From VRUE01 sp035693025 (GTDB lineage: Bacteria; Actinomycetota; Thermoleophilia; Solirubrobacterales; 70-9), in assembly GCA_035693025.1 (NCBI GenBank), contig DASSHI010000002.1, positions 1 to 11,698 on the forward strand: a stretch of DNA of 11,698 nucleotides. Reading direction: 5' to 3'. The stretch's first letter is position 1. Every line of letters starts with the position of its first letter. The notes under the pieces are model-generated. The model was not told the DNA's origin. It saw nothing but the letters and a program-made list of their open reading frames with translations, and did not search any database. Positions 11,612-11,698 of the stretch are shown here, piece after piece. The position numbers and the translations under genes are program-made.

Positions 11612-11698
11612 GTGACGCAGTCAAAACGGGACACCGCCGCGCAACAGCCGAGCACCGCGCTCGCCACGTGCGCAACCCACCAGCTTCCAGAGACCGCC
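11612..11698 (+). CDS. Possible N-terminus of a gene cut by the window edge
   Basis: GTG at 11612 follows AAAGGGAGA (spacing only about 2-4 nt, so not ideal) and opens 29 codons to the end (TQSKRDTAAQQPSTALATC). The Thr/Ala/Gln-rich start could be a disordered N-terminus. No family can be seen. It lies downstream of a strong promoter, so some transcript certainly seems intended here; the exact start is uncertain. Confidence 0.35.
   Translation, partial: MTQSKRDTAAQQPSTALATCATHQLPETA

Noticed and set aside
11503..11698. Long open frame from ATG 11503
   Set aside because: Its product is Arg/Pro/Gly-rich with no coding look and runs through the stem-rich leader; the GTG at 11612 is more plausible.

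Overview
The window is high-GC DNA from a bacterium with actinobacterial traits: GTG and TTG starts, many apparently leaderless genes with a TANNNT-type -10 box 6-8 nt before the start codon, and G/C-ending codons. The mix of genes and the look of the secreted-protein remnants fit Thermoleophilia (Solirubrobacterales-like). That placement is an inference from memory of similar proteins, not a search result.

Left part (1-6733) is ordinary chromosome. A leaderless endonuclease/exonuclease/phosphatase-family gene (-) is divergent from a compact operon argF-lgt-prmC-lysS (+). The 18-bp gap between them appears to hold one shared, symmetric -10 region. The operon genes lie 9, 17 and 10 bp apart. 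They make ornithine carbamoyltransferase, prolipoprotein diacylglyceryl transferase, release-factor glutamine methyltransferase and lysyl-tRNA synthetase. A roughly 110-bp inverted-repeat element separates lysS from a convergent pair on the minus strand: an SDR oxidoreductase that lacks the usual Tyr/Lys, then a CzcD/ZitB-type cation diffusion facilitator with a His-rich N-terminus.

Right part (6785-11084) is an accessory island anchored on a tRNA gene. The tRNA (anticodon UUC) carries a clean 24-nt hairpin insertion in its D-loop. Its 3' half, from anticodon loop to discriminator base, recurs as a perfect 43-bp direct repeat at 11042-11084, which gives a classic attL/attR pair. The 4.2 kb between them hold a DUF4268 nuclease-like protein, a VOC-family protein, a small membrane protein, an N-truncated Fic protein whose catalytic His is Arg, a frameshifted secreted protein, and a Phd/YefM-VapC toxin-antitoxin pair. 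No integrase is visible.

The most unusual signal is a roughly 70-bp sequence that leads into the attR tRNA fragment just after vapC. It has two older, diverged relatives at 8339-8405 and 9306-9374, all in the same orientation and each ending in the tRNA anticodon-loop sequence. They divide the island into three segments of one to a few genes each. This suggests serial insertion, or a cassette-like array, at a tRNA site served by a recombinase encoded elsewhere.

After attR come a hypothetical ORF resembling the C-terminal part of secreted actinobacterial proteins, a strong sigma-70-type promoter at 11462-11490 and a GC-rich structured leader. A probable gene start is cut off by the window edge.
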